The notes: generated by a model from the letters alone, not told the origin. 24,548 nt of DNA from Thermoplasmata archaeon (GCA_021792485.1 JAJYUO010000003.1:1-24548); one strand, 5' to 3'. Counted from the first letter of the stretch, positions 12,834 to 21,726 are shown. Translations and numbers: made by a program.

Positions 12834-13980
12834 GGCCGGCCACCTCGAGGTCTTTGTCGCCGCGTCCGGAGAGCGTCACGACGATGCGATGGGACGCCGG
12901 GCGGCGGCGCGCTTCCCGCACGGCGGCGTAGATCGCATGCGACGGCTCGAGCGCCGGGATGATCCCCTCGTCGATGGAGAGCCAGCGGAATGCGCGGAGC
13001 GCGTCGGAATCGTGGACCGCCATGTAGCGGGCGCGGCCGGAGTCCTTGAGAAACGCGTGCTCCGGGCCCACGCCGGCGTAGTCGAGCCCGGCCGAGATGC
13101 TCGCGGTGTCGCGGATTTCCCCATCCCGGTCCTGCAGCACGTAGGAGTAGGTGCCGTGCAGGATCCCGGGACGTCCGCGGGCGAGCGACGCCGCACCGGT
13201 CGGATGGCCGCGGGGTCCCCCGGCCTCGACTCCGAGCAGCTCGGTTCGAGTCCGAAGGAGCGGGTGGAACGTACCGATCGCGTTGGAACCGCCGCCGACG
13301 CAGGCGACGGCCAGGTCGGGCGGACGCCCCCAGCGGCGCCGAGCCTCGCGCAGGATCTCCTGGCCGATCACAGACTGAAAGTCGGCGACGATGGACGGGA
13401 ACGGATGCGGTCCGACCGCGCTACCCAACAGGTAGTGTGTCGTGCGGACGTGGGCGATCCAATCACGCAGGGCCGCGTTGATCGCGTCCTTGAGCGTCCG
13501 CTGGCCGCTCCTCACCGGGTGGACTTCGGCGCCGAGCAGCCGCATCCGCAACACGTTCGGCCGCTGGCGTTGCATGTCGACCTCTCCCATGTAGATCTCC
13601 GTTTGCAGGCCGAGCGCGGCGCCGATCATCGCGGTCGCGACGCCGTGCTGGCCCGCGCCGGTCTCCGCGATCAGCCGAAGCTTGCCCATCCGTCGCGCCA
13701 GGAGGCCCTGGCCAAGCGCGTTGTTGAACTTGTGCGCCCCCCCGTGGAGAAGGTCCTCGCGCTTGAGCCAGATCTCGGCGCCTCCCGCTCTCCGACTGAG
13801 GTGCTCCGCGTGATAGAGCGGCGTAGGCCGGCCCCCCAAGTCCCGAGAGTAGCGAGCAAGTTCGCGACGGAACACAGGATCGCTTCGCGCGGCCCTCCAC
13901 GTTCCTTCGAGCTCCTCGAGCGCCGGGACGAGTGTCTCGGGGACGAAGGCGCCGCCGTAGGGACCGTAGCGACTACGCAT
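12817..13980 (-). CDS. trpB: Tryptophan synthase beta subunit
   Basis: A 387-residue PLP enzyme that joins indole and serine to make tryptophan. It begins MRSRYGPYGGAFVPETLVPA, the canonical TrpB1 N-terminus. The PLP lysine is K84 in LLHGGAHKFNNALGQ, followed by ETGAGQHGVATA (catalytic Glu), the phosphate loop VACVGGGSNAIGTFHPL, and SGRGDKD near the C-terminus. It is the TrpB1 type that pairs with TrpA, not the stand-alone TrpB2. The ATG at 13980 overlaps the end of trpF by 8 nt; upstream open frame is shadow of trpF. Confidence 0.97.
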   Translation of the reverse strand: MRSRYGPYGGAFVPETLVPALEELEGTWRAARSDPVFRRELARYSRDLGGRPTPLYHAEHLSRRAGGAEIWLKREDLLHGGAHKFNNALGQGLLARRMGKLRLIAETGAGQHGVATAMIGAALGLQTEIYMGEVDMQRQRPNVLRMRLLGAEVHPVRSGQRTLKDAINAALRDWIAHVRTTHYLLGSAVGPHPFPSIVADFQSVIGQEILREARRRWGRPPDLAVACVGGGSNAIGTFHPLLRTRTELLGVEAGGPRGHPTGAASLARGRPGILHGTYSYVLQDRDGEIRDTASISAGLDYAGVGPEHAFLKDSGRARYMAVHDSDALRAFRWLSIDEGIIPALEPSHAIYAAVREARRRPASHRIVVTLSGRGDKDLEVAGRALGD

Positions 13981-14626
13981 CGCTCGCGGACTCCCAGCGG
14001 TCGACGGCCTCGAGAAAGCGCCGCATCCGGTCCGGGTCCTTGATCCCCGGCGCGGATTCGATCCCCGACGAGACATCGACGCCCCACGGGCGAACGGCCG
14101 TCAGGGCGTCGGCGACGTTCTCCGGGTTCAGTCCCCCCCCGAGCAGGACCTTGCAGCCGGCCATCCGCTCGACGACCGAGGAACACGCCGGCCAGCTGGG
14201 GAGAAGACCGGTTCCGCCGGCGGAAGGGGCACCCGCCACGTCGAGTTGCAGGCGCCGGATCTCGGTGTCGGCCGGCAGCGGGGGCAACGGAATCTCGGAT
14301 CCGCCCGGAGGGATCGCGATCGACGGCACGATGCGGTGGCGCTCGATGGGGTCGAGCCCTTCGGGAACGCCCCCATGAACCTGAATCCAGTCAACGCCGA
14401 CCTCGTCGAAGAGGCGGTGGACGGCCTCGACGGACGGTCGGACGACGACGGCCCAGACCTCGATCCCCGACGGCACGCTCGCGGCCAGTTCCGTCGCTCG
14501 CTCGTATCCCACGGTCCGCGGGGAGGAGGGGACGTCGACGACGAACCCGACGGCCCCGCCCGGAGGCGCGAATTCGAGCACGGCCGGGTCCGTGATGCCG
14601 CAGAACTTGACGAACGTCTTCCTCAT
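13973..14626 (-). CDS. trpF: Phosphoribosylanthranilate isomerase
   Basis: A 217-residue TIM-barrel isomerase that converts N-(5-phosphoribosyl)anthranilate to CdRP by Amadori rearrangement. The general base Cys9 is in VKFCGIT (6-12) and the general acid Asp129 in LQLDVAGAPSAGG. LLGGGLNPENVADAL (161-175) and GVDVSSGIES (182-191) form the phosphate site. GFVVDVPSSPRTV corresponds to the usual GFVFxxxSPRxV block. The ATG overlaps the stop of trpC by ATGA, so the genes are translationally coupled. Confidence 0.95.
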   Translation of the reverse strand: MRKTFVKFCGITDPAVLEFAPPGGAVGFVVDVPSSPRTVGYERATELAASVPSGIEVWAVVVRPSVEAVHRLFDEVGVDWIQVHGGVPEGLDPIERHRIVPSIAIPPGGSEIPLPPLPADTEIRRLQLDVAGAPSAGGTGLLPSWPACSSVVERMAGCKVLLGGGLNPENVADALTAVRPWGVDVSSGIESAPGIKDPDRMRRFLEAVDRWESASDA

Positions 14627-15426
14627 GGTCGTTCGCCCTCCGTTCCGATCCGCGCGATCTCGCTCAAGAATGCGACCGGGTCGGGGGCGCGCGCGAATCC
14701 GGTCCCCACGAGGATCCCGTCCACCCCTCGCGCTCGCCAGGCCCGTGCGTCGTCGGCGCTCGTCACGCCGCTGAGGCCGAGGAGGGGCCTTCCTCTCGGG
14801 ATGTCCGCGACGGTCCGGGCGGCGATCTCCGGCTCGAAGCCGAGGCCGCCCAGGTCGCGCAGGTTCACCCCGTACATGTCGGCATCCACGGGACCGGCCG
14901 CCTTGAGCTCTTCCGGAGCGTGGAGCTCAAGGAGGACTTCGAGACCAAGGCGGTGGGCCGCCTCGGCAAGCTCCCCGATCGGTCGGTCAAGCCAGCCTTC
15001 CGTTTCCAGGCGGGCGATGAGGAGCACTGCGCTCGCGCCCGCGCGCGACGCGGCCTCGATCTGACGTTCGTCGATGACGAAGTCCTTGAACAGTACCGGC
15101 AGCCGGGTCGATCGGCACAGGGCTCGAACGTCGGCTACCGATCCGCCGAATCCCGCGCGAGTCGCCAGGCACGAAAGGCCGGTCGCACCGCCCCGAGCGG
15201 CGAGGCCGGCGAACTCGTCGATCGATCGCTCCGGCAGGTTCGGGTTCGCGGCGCCCGGAGACCGACGCTTGTACTCCACCATCACCGCCCAACGGCCCGG
15301 CGCCCGTGCAACCCGTTCCCTCAGCGAGGCGGGAGGGAGCACCGGCAGCTCACCAAGGCCGCGAAGGTACTCGGGGGCGCGGACCTCCTTCCGCACCTCG
15401 TCGACGATCGACCCGAGGAACGTCAC
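14623..15426 (-). CDS. trpC: Indole-3-glycerol phosphate synthase
   Basis: A 267-residue TIM-barrel enzyme that cyclises CdRP to indole-3-glycerol phosphate. Recognised by VMVEYKRRSPGAANPN (first catalytic Lys), PVLFKDFVIDERQIEAA (second Lys), LLELHAPEEL (Glu), YGVNLRDLGG (Asn) and GLSGVTSADDARAW (phosphate-binding Ser). The usual SESGI reads GLSGV, a mild deviation. The start is GTG at 15426, forming a GTGA overlap with trpD; the frame is open further upstream, but only within trpD. Confidence 0.95.
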   Translation of the reverse strand: MTFLGSIVDEVRKEVRAPEYLRGLGELPVLPPASLRERVARAPGRWAVMVEYKRRSPGAANPNLPERSIDEFAGLAARGGATGLSCLATRAGFGGSVADVRALCRSTRLPVLFKDFVIDERQIEAASRAGASAVLLIARLETEGWLDRPIGELAEAAHRLGLEVLLELHAPEELKAAGPVDADMYGVNLRDLGGLGFEPEIAARTVADIPRGRPLLGLSGVTSADDARAWRARGVDGILVGTGFARAPDPVAFLSEIARIGTEGERP

Positions 15427-16472
15427 GGATCCTCCTTCGGCCAGGTCCGCGAGCTCGCTAGGTCCCGGCGCCGCGCGAGGACTTCCTCCGCGGCACCGGA
15501 ATCGAGGGCCTCCTGCGCGCGGTCGATTCCCGCGCGCAGGTCCGGCACGTCCCCTCGGATCCATAGGGCCGCGCCGCTCGTGAGCAAGACGCTGCCCCGC
15601 CGCGCGCCCCCGCCTCCCGCGAGGATCCGTTCGGTCTCCAACGCTGCCTCGGGCGCGGGGAGCGCGGCCAGCGAGCCGCGCCGATCCTCGCGGGGCAGCC
15701 AATGCCGTGGGTCGATGCCCCTCCGACGGGCCGGTCCCCGGCCGATCGCGTATGCGAACGACGCCGCCCGGGAGGAGAATTCATCGGTTCCATCCCGAGA
15801 CGCAACGGTGAGCCCGCGCCGCACTCCGATCCGGGGGAGGACCGGGGCGAGGCGAGCGGCGGTCGGGATGTCCGAACAACCGATGACCTGAAACGGGACC
15901 GATGCGGGATTCGTGAGGGGCCCGACCAGGTTGAAGATCGTGCGGATGCCGAGGTGGGCCCGGACGGGGGCGACGGCCCGGGTCCCTCCATGGTACAGGG
16001 GCGCGTGAAGGAACGTGATCTGCTCGCGGTCGAAGGCAGCACGCGCGAAGGCCCGGGAGTCGAGCGCCGGAAGGCCCAACGCCTCCACGAGGTCGCTCGA
16101 ACCCGCCCATCCCCCCGCTTTCCCGCGAAGGCTACGGTTTCCGTGCTTTGCGACCGGAACGCCGGCCGCCCGGACCACGAACGCGCTCACCGTACCGACG
16201 TTGAACGACGGATGGGGCGCTCCCCCCGAGCCGCAGAGGTCGACCGCGCGATGCTCGCGGGGCCCCGGAACGGCGATCGCCCGGCGACGGAGCGCGATCG
16301 CAAACGCCGCGATCTCCTCGGTCGTCTCTCCCTTGGCCGCCCAAGCGGTGAGGAGCCCTGCCTTGCCGGCTTCGGGCTCGGCGGGATCGCAGAGGAGGTC
16401 GAGGGCTCGCGCAACCTCGGCGGGGCCGAGGTTCTCCCCGCGGACGAGCCGCGCAAGGATCTCCGAGCTCAC
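15423..16472 (-). CDS. trpD: Anthranilate phosphoribosyltransferase
   Basis: A 349-residue enzyme that transfers phosphoribose from PRPP to anthranilate. The PRPP/Mg motifs are DLCGSGGAPHPSFNVGTVSA (canonical DxxGTGGD...NxST), VAKHGNRSL followed by GSSDLVEALGL, and HLGIRTIFNLVGPLTNPA. Three extra residues (Gly-Trp-Ala) sit between the KHGNRS loop and the GSxD motif, lengthening the flexible loop next to the PRPP site. The N-terminal helical domain (SSEILARLVRGENLGPAEV) is complete. The start is GTG at 16472 in a GTGA overlap with trpG. It is separate from TrpG here, not fused. Confidence 0.95.
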   Translation of the reverse strand: MSSEILARLVRGENLGPAEVARALDLLCDPAEPEAGKAGLLTAWAAKGETTEEIAAFAIALRRRAIAVPGPREHRAVDLCGSGGAPHPSFNVGTVSAFVVRAAGVPVAKHGNRSLRGKAGGWAGSSDLVEALGLPALDSRAFARAAFDREQITFLHAPLYHGGTRAVAPVRAHLGIRTIFNLVGPLTNPASVPFQVIGCSDIPTAARLAPVLPRIGVRRGLTVASRDGTDEFSSRAASFAYAIGRGPARRRGIDPRHWLPREDRRGSLAALPAPEAALETERILAGGGGARRGSVLLTSGAALWIRGDVPDLRAGIDRAQEALDSGAAEEVLARRRDLASSRTWPKEDP

Positions 16473-17047
16473 CGGCGGACCTCCCGGAGGAAGTTCGTCA
16501 GAAGGGCGGTCCCGCGTTCGGTCAGGAACGACTCCGGGTGGAACTGGACCCCGCTCACCGGCCGGCGGCGGTGGCGTAGGCCCATCACCGTTCCCTCCCG
16601 CGTCGCGGCCGTGCGAACGAGATCCGGGGGAAGGAGGCGCCGGTCGACGACCAACGAGTGGTACCTCGCCGCGGCAAACGGGTTGGGCACCCCCTCGTAG
16701 AGAGGGTCCGCGGTGTGGAATACCTGGGCGGTCCGGCCGTGTACCGGAGTGCCGTGGATCACCCGACCGCCGTAGGCGTCTCCGATGATCTGGTGGCCCA
16801 AGCAGACCCCGAGGACGGGTCGCTCGGCGCCCCACTTCGCGAGGATACGTCGCGCGAGGCCCGTCACCCGACGGTCCCGGGGGTGGCCCGGCCCGGGGGA
16901 GAGGACGAACCCGTCGGCATCCCTCCGATCGACCTCGTGCAACGGGACGGTATATCGGAGGGTGGCGACGTCGGCTCCGCCCGCCCGCAGCGCCTGGGCG
17001 AGATTGTAGACGAACGAGTCCTCGTGGTCCACGAGCACGATCTTCAT
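16469..17047 (-). CDS. trpG: Anthranilate synthase component II (glutamine amidotransferase)
   Basis: A 192-residue class I glutamine amidotransferase that supplies ammonia to TrpE. The triad is Cys82 in VLGVCLGHQIIG, with His170 and Glu172 in GVQFHPESFLTE. The oxyanion region LSPGPGHPRD lies at 49-58. The length is normal for a stand-alone TrpG. The family cannot be separated from PabA by sequence alone, but the position between trpE and trpD decides for TrpG; it may serve both. The ATG overlaps the trpE stop by ATGA. Confidence 0.95.
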   Translation of the reverse strand: MKIVLVDHEDSFVYNLAQALRAGGADVATLRYTVPLHEVDRRDADGFVLSPGPGHPRDRRVTGLARRILAKWGAERPVLGVCLGHQIIGDAYGGRVIHGTPVHGRTAQVFHTADPLYEGVPNPFAAARYHSLVVDRRLLPPDLVRTAATREGTVMGLRHRRRPVSGVQFHPESFLTERGTALLTNFLREVRR

Positions 17048-18249
17048 CGGACGGCCCCTCCGATCAGCGAGGCTTCGACCATGCCGAGCTTCACGCGAAC
17101 CTCGTCGTACTCGCGCGCGGGCTGAGAGTCCCAGACGATGCCGGCCCCGGCGGCGGTGTAGAGGTCGGATCCGGCCACGAAGGCCGTTCGGATCGCGAGC
17201 GCCCACGCCGCCGTTCCGTCGCCCGTGACCAGACCCACGGTTCCGGCATACGGGCCCCTCCACGTCCGTTCCTCCCGGCGGATCAGCTGCGTCGCCCGGA
17301 TCTTCGGTGCACCGCTGACCGTTCCCGCCGGGAACGTCGCGGCGAGGGCCGTCCATGGGCCCGTGGCGGGGACGATCCGCCCATCGACGCGACTGACCAA
17401 GTGCTGGAGGCGAGCGAAGCGGTACCCCCGTTCCCGCCAGACCACCCGCACCGACCCGGGCTCGGAGATCCGACCGAGGTCGTTGCGCGCGAGATCGACC
17501 AGCATCCGGTGCTCGGCGAGCTCCTTGGGGTCGTGCGAGAGCGCACGACGGTCCGGCCGTGGTGCTCGAGGAAGCGTGCCGGCGATCGGATGGACGGTCG
17601 CGACCGGGGGGCGAAGCTCGACCACCGACTCCGGGCTCGCTCCCACGATCTCTCGATTGTCGAAGCGAAGATAGTAAAAGTAAGCGAATCGCTCGAGGGC
17701 CCGCAACCGGCCGGCGCGCTCGATGAGGTCGTCCGGACGGCGGAAGCGCCGCCGGGTCGCGAGGACGACCTGGAAGGCGTCGCCGTCGCCGATCGCACGG
17801 TGCAGCCGGCGCACCGACCGTTGGTAGGCGCGCGACGGCAGCGTCTCCTCTCGCAGCGGCGCGGAAGAGGGCGAGGAGGGCCGGCGGAGGCGCCCGGGTC
17901 GCCGTGCGATCCCCGTCCGGCGCCAGCGCACGCGGTCGATGACCGCGAACTCCCCGAGCGGGAACGGTGAGCCCGAAGGCACCGCGCGCAGCAACGGCTC
18001 CCACAGCGAGACAGCATCGAAGCCGGCGTAGCCGATGATCGCTCGATGCCGATCGCCCCGCAGCGCTCGGCGCGTACGAAGCTCGAGCTCCTCCACGGTG
18101 TCGGAACGGGATAGGGAAAACCGGTCGGTTGCGTCGACGAACGAGGCCGCCCAGCGGCCGGGGGCGCCCGGCGCGTCCCCCCGCTCCACGTATCCGGCGA
18201 CGGGTCGATCGCGCGCAGCCCGGCAGAACTCCTCCCATGCGTCGGTCAT
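17044..18249 (-). CDS. trpE: Anthranilate synthase component I
   Basis: A 401-residue chorismate-utilising enzyme that makes anthranilate with TrpG. Conserved blocks are all in the C-terminal half: VGASPESVVELRPP, VHPIAGTLPRA (the GTxxR-like segment), HRMLVDLARNDLGRI (the Mg-binding E-H-x-M-LVDLARND region), GTVSGAPKIRATQLI and AGAGIVWDSQPAREYDEV. The N-terminal domain is short, and where the tryptophan-binding LLES motif is expected I see GYVERGDAPGAPGRW (19-33), so feedback inhibition by tryptophan may be altered. PabB is the alternative, but the trp context favours TrpE. The ATG overlaps the aspartate kinase stop by ATGA. Confidence 0.93.
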   Translation of the reverse strand: MTDAWEEFCRAARDRPVAGYVERGDAPGAPGRWAASFVDATDRFSLSRSDTVEELELRTRRALRGDRHRAIIGYAGFDAVSLWEPLLRAVPSGSPFPLGEFAVIDRVRWRRTGIARRPGRLRRPSSPSSAPLREETLPSRAYQRSVRRLHRAIGDGDAFQVVLATRRRFRRPDDLIERAGRLRALERFAYFYYLRFDNREIVGASPESVVELRPPVATVHPIAGTLPRAPRPDRRALSHDPKELAEHRMLVDLARNDLGRISEPGSVRVVWRERGYRFARLQHLVSRVDGRIVPATGPWTALAATFPAGTVSGAPKIRATQLIRREERTWRGPYAGTVGLVTGDGTAAWALAIRTAFVAGSDLYTAAGAGIVWDSQPAREYDEVRVKLGMVEASLIGGAVR

Positions 18250-19565
18250 CGGCGGGTCCTCTCCACGAGCGCTCGGTGGAGGGCTCGGACGGCTGCGCCC
18301 CCGATGGGGATCGCGACCGCCAGCGATATCGACCGGGGCGTCGCGCTCAACCCCTCGGCCCGAGCGAGGATCGAAGCGGGGATCGAGCTGAGATCGTCCA
18401 GTACGCCATCGCCGATCGCGGTGACGAGCGAAACCGGGAGCGGTCCTTCGAGCTTCGCCGGACCGGATCGGAAGAGAGGCTCGAGCACCTCGCGCGCCCG
18501 ACGCCCGCGTCCGCGCTCGAGCACGAGGCTGAGGCAGGTCGAAGAGGTGAACAAGGTCACAATGTTGATCCCGTGTTCGCTCAACCGCTCGCTCGCGTCC
18601 GCGACGACGCCCGGCCGGCGGCGTCCCCCCGTGACGTGGATGCGCACGAGGCGCAGCGGCGAGAGAAGCGTCACCGCGCGCATCCCGTCCGGCCGACGCG
18701 GGGGCCCGATGACCGTGGCGACGTCCGGGTGTTCCAAGGATCGAACGACGATCTCGAGACCCGCCATCCGAGCCGGCTCCACCGTCAGCGGGTGAAGGAC
18801 TTTCGCCCCGAACTGCGCGAGCTCCTCGGCTTCTTCGTACGAGAGGCGCGGGATGGGGCGGGCGCGGGGAACGAGCCGAGGATCCGCGCTGAGGACCGAG
18901 ACCTCGTGCTTGATCAGTTCGACTCGTCGTGCACCGAGGATCGCGCCGATCACCGTGGCGGAGTAATCCGAGCCTCCGCGGCCGAACGTCGCCACATGCC
19001 CTTCCAAGCTCCGGCCAAAGTAGCCGGTCACGATCGGTACGCGACCCTCGGCGAGGAGGCCCCGGAGTCCGGCCCGCACTGCGGCCCGCGAGCGATCGAT
19101 GAGGACGGTCGCCCGCCCGTAATGGTCATCGGTCAAGAGCCCGAGCCGGTCCGCCTCGACCGCCGTGGCCGGGATTTCGCGCGCGCCGAGGCGCGCGGCA
19201 AGCCACGCGACGGCAAGGCGCTCCCCTTGACTCAGGAGTCGGTCCGCCAGGGCCGGGTCCGCCGCTCCCAACTCCTCGATCGACCGCACGAGCCGGGCAA
19301 GCCTCTCCAGATGCCGCCCGCCGGAGGGCGGAAGGCCGGGATGCCGCCGAGCGATCGCAGCCATCGCCCGAAGGTGGAGGGCGCGGTCCCGGGGGGATTC
19401 GAGGATCGACTTCAACAGATCCGTGACGCCGGCCCGGGCTGAGGCGACGACCACGACCGGCCGGCGCCGGATCCCGAGGGCGCGGAGACGCGCGACGATG
19501 CGCTCCGGATCGTCGACCGAGGCGCCGCCGAACTTGACCACGTACGGAGGGATCGGGCGGCTCAT
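18246..19565 (-). CDS. lysC: Aspartate kinase with C-terminal ACT domains
   Basis: A 439-residue aspartokinase that phosphorylates L-aspartate, the first step to aspartate semialdehyde. Kinase motifs: VVKFGGASVDDPERI (9-23), GERLAVAWLAARLGA (114-128), and VATFGRGGSDYSATVIGAIL (191-210). C-terminal ACT repeats start near 300 (LVRIHVTGGRRRPGVVADAS, HGINIVTLFTSSTCLSLVLE). The nucleotide-side segment that usually reads TDVDG is KHEVS here (219-223), before the conserved SADPR (226-230). Its position between asd and trpE, together with the aro genes, suggests it feeds aspartate semialdehyde to the archaeal dehydroquinate route as well as to Lys/Met/Thr. The ATG overlaps the asd stop by ATGA. Confidence 0.94.
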   Translation of the reverse strand: MSRPIPPYVVKFGGASVDDPERIVARLRALGIRRRPVVVVASARAGVTDLLKSILESPRDRALHLRAMAAIARRHPGLPPSGGRHLERLARLVRSIEELGAADPALADRLLSQGERLAVAWLAARLGAREIPATAVEADRLGLLTDDHYGRATVLIDRSRAAVRAGLRGLLAEGRVPIVTGYFGRSLEGHVATFGRGGSDYSATVIGAILGARRVELIKHEVSVLSADPRLVPRARPIPRLSYEEAEELAQFGAKVLHPLTVEPARMAGLEIVVRSLEHPDVATVIGPPRRPDGMRAVTLLSPLRLVRIHVTGGRRRPGVVADASERLSEHGINIVTLFTSSTCLSLVLERGRGRRAREVLEPLFRSGPAKLEGPLPVSLVTAIGDGVLDDLSSIPASILARAEGLSATPRSISLAVAIPIGGAAVRALHRALVERTRR

Positions 19566-20647
19566 CTCGCCTTCCTCGGCCCCACGTGCCCGCGCTCGAG
19601 CGCGAGTTCGGCGTTCAGAACGGATCCTCCGGCTCCCCCGCGTACCGCGTTATGCGACAGCACGAAGAAGCGGAGGAACGGCGCCTCCCAGCGGATTCGA
19701 CCCACGCTGACGGCCATCCCGCGGGCGCGTTCGGGGCTCCCGGCCCACCGATCCCGCAGTGGCTGGGGCCGGTCCGGCTCGGTCCGGAGGATGACCGCCG
19801 GATGGGGGGCGCTCGGGAGGTCGTGACCGGCCAACGGATCGAACGTGCGGAACGCCTCCTCGATCGCGGCGAGGCCCGGTCGTCGCCCCGCGTCGATCGT
19901 GACCGCTTCGAGGTGGCCGTCGCGGACCGCGACCCGAGCGCACTGGACGATGAACGGTACCGAGCTCGGTCGGATCGATCCGCGGAACACGGAGCCGAGC
20001 ATCCGCTGAGACTCCTGGACGACCTTCTCCTCTTCTCGTGCGATGAAGGGGACGACGTTGTCGGTGATCGCGAGTGACGCGACCCCGGGAAGTCCGGCGC
20101 CGCTGAGCGCCTGATACGTCGTGACGTGCACCGCGCGGGGCCGCAGGAGGTCCCATACCGCCCGAAGGGCGACGACCAGCCCGGCCGCGGTGCAGTTCGG
20201 GTCCGCGACGATCGCCCCCCGTCGGCGCCGGGGCGCCCGGAGGAGGACGTCGAGATGATCGGCGTTGACCTCGGGGACGAGCAAGGGGACGTCGGCGTCC
20301 ATCCGATGGTCGGATGCATTCGTGAAGACGTTCACGCCCCGGCGGGCGAGTTCGGTCTCGATCGGGCCCGCGCTTCCGGAGGGAAGACCGCTGAACACGA
20401 CGTCGATGCCGCGCCGCGCGATCTCGGAAGGCCCGAGTGATTCGAGCCGCAGATCGGCCTCTTTCGGCAACGCCGCATCCGGGAGCTGCCAGAGCTCCGC
20501 GAGGGGCTGTCCGCGGGTCCGCTCCGTCCCGACCAGCGTGGTGAGTTCAAACGCCGGATGGTCGGCGAGCAGCCGGACGAAGTGCTGCCCGATGTATCCG
20601 CTCGCGCCGAGAACCGCGCAGCGGCAGCGTCGCCGGGAGTCCGTCAC
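19562..20647 (-). CDS. asd: Aspartate-semialdehyde dehydrogenase (archaeal/fungal type)
   Basis: A 361-residue NADP-dependent enzyme that reduces L-aspartyl phosphate to L-aspartate semialdehyde. The nucleotide fold is CAVLGASGYIGQHFVRLL (10-27). VFSGLPSGSAGPIE and VFTNASDHRMDADVPLLVPE match the archaeal/fungal class. The catalytic cysteine is C152 in VADPNCTAAGL, and HNAVRGGAGGSVLNAEL marks the C-terminal end. In many archaea its product also condenses with a deoxy-ketofructose phosphate on the way to 3-dehydroquinate, which explains its presence among aro genes. The start is GTG at 20647 in a GTGA overlap with aroC; upstream open frame is shadow. Confidence 0.95.
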   Translation of the reverse strand: MTDSRRRCRCAVLGASGYIGQHFVRLLADHPAFELTTLVGTERTRGQPLAELWQLPDAALPKEADLRLESLGPSEIARRGIDVVFSGLPSGSAGPIETELARRGVNVFTNASDHRMDADVPLLVPEVNADHLDVLLRAPRRRRGAIVADPNCTAAGLVVALRAVWDLLRPRAVHVTTYQALSGAGLPGVASLAITDNVVPFIAREEEKVVQESQRMLGSVFRGSIRPSSVPFIVQCARVAVRDGHLEAVTIDAGRRPGLAAIEEAFRTFDPLAGHDLPSAPHPAVILRTEPDRPQPLRDRWAGSPERARGMAVSVGRIRWEAPFLRFFVLSHNAVRGGAGGSVLNAELALERGHVGPRKAR

Positions 20648-21726
20648 GGCAGGAATCCTCCAGTGAGGGCGAGATCCGTGAGAGCGATCGCTCCGATGCT
20701 CTCGAGGACGACGACGGCGCGCGGGACGATGCATGGATCGTGGCGCCCGGTGACGACGATCTCGGTGTCGACGCCCCGCTCGAGGTCGACGGTGCGCTGG
20801 GGGCGAGCGATGGAGCTCGTCGGCTTGACCGCGGCGCGGTAGACGAGCGGCATGCCCGTCGCCAACCCTCCGAGAATCCCCCCGGCATGGTTCGAGAGCG
20901 TCACCACGCGTCCGTCGTTCCATGCAAACGGGTCGTTGTGGACGCTACCGCGCAGGCGCGCGCCCGAGAACCCCGCACCGAACTCGACGCCCTTGACAGC
21001 GGGAACCGAGAAGGCGAGGTGCGCGATCGCACTCTCGATCGAGTCGAAGAACGGCTCTCCCAAGCCTACCGGGATGCCGGTGACGCGGACCTCGACCACG
21101 CCGCCGACGCTATCCCCGTCGCGACGGGCGGCGGCGATCTCCTCCTCCATGGCCGCCGCCTTTTCGGGAATCGGGCACGCGACCTCGTTGGAGGCCGCAC
21201 GGGCGCGCAGGTCCGCGAGAGGGAGATCCTCCGGCACGCCGGCCTCAACGGATCCAATCGCGCGGGTGAACGCGGCGAACTCCATTCCCAGCGTTTGGAG
21301 AAGCTGACGGCCGATCGCGCCCGCGATAACGAGTCCGACGGTCATGCGACCGGAGAAGATGCCCCCGCCGGAGAGGTCGGCGTCGGGTCCATATCTCACG
21401 CGCGCCGGGTAGTCGGCGTGGCCCGGTCGCGGCGTTGCTCGGAGCCGGTCGTACGGCTCCCGCCGGACATCTTGGTTGGCGACGTGCGCCCGGAACGCCC
21501 CGTCCGACCGGCCGTCGACGATCCCCCGATCCACGATCAGTTGGTCCTCCTCATGGCGCTTGGTCGCGAGGCGCCGTCCGACCGGCCGTCGTCGATCGAG
21601 CTCGCGCTGGATCTGGGCGACGTCGATCGGCCGACCCGCGGGAATCCCTTCGATCTCGACTCCGACCTCGGGCCCGTGGCTCGATCCGAAGATCGAGATG
21701 CGGTATCGCTCCCCCCATCGCATCAT
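20644..21726 (-). CDS. aroC: Chorismate synthase
   Basis: A 360-residue FMN-dependent enzyme that converts EPSP to chorismate. It opens MMRWGERYRISIFGSSHGPE, with the catalytic His17 in the SHG motif; the second histidine is in RPGHADY. The FMN-loop segment reads SGGGIFSGRMTVGLVIAG, which corresponds to the subgroup with a GGxFSGR motif and not the commoner RSSAR form. HNDPFAWNDGRVVTLSNHAGG and RTVDLERGVDTEIVVTGRHD confirm the C-terminus. The ATG at 21726 overlaps the aroA stop by ATGA; a second ATG follows directly. Confidence 0.95.
   Translation of the reverse strand: MMRWGERYRISIFGSSHGPEVGVEIEGIPAGRPIDVAQIQRELDRRRPVGRRLATKRHEEDQLIVDRGIVDGRSDGAFRAHVANQDVRREPYDRLRATPRPGHADYPARVRYGPDADLSGGGIFSGRMTVGLVIAGAIGRQLLQTLGMEFAAFTRAIGSVEAGVPEDLPLADLRARAASNEVACPIPEKAAAMEEEIAAARRDGDSVGGVVEVRVTGIPVGLGEPFFDSIESAIAHLAFSVPAVKGVEFGAGFSGARLRGSVHNDPFAWNDGRVVTLSNHAGGILGGLATGMPLVYRAAVKPTSSIARPQRTVDLERGVDTEIVVTGRHDPCIVPRAVVVLESIGAIALTDLALTGGFLP

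Noticed and set aside
11871..14043. Long plus-strand frames (363 and 384 codons) opposite trpA, trpB and trpF
   Set aside because: Same reason: Arg/Gly/Pro-rich, no motif, no promoter, fully covered by well-identified genes on the other strand.
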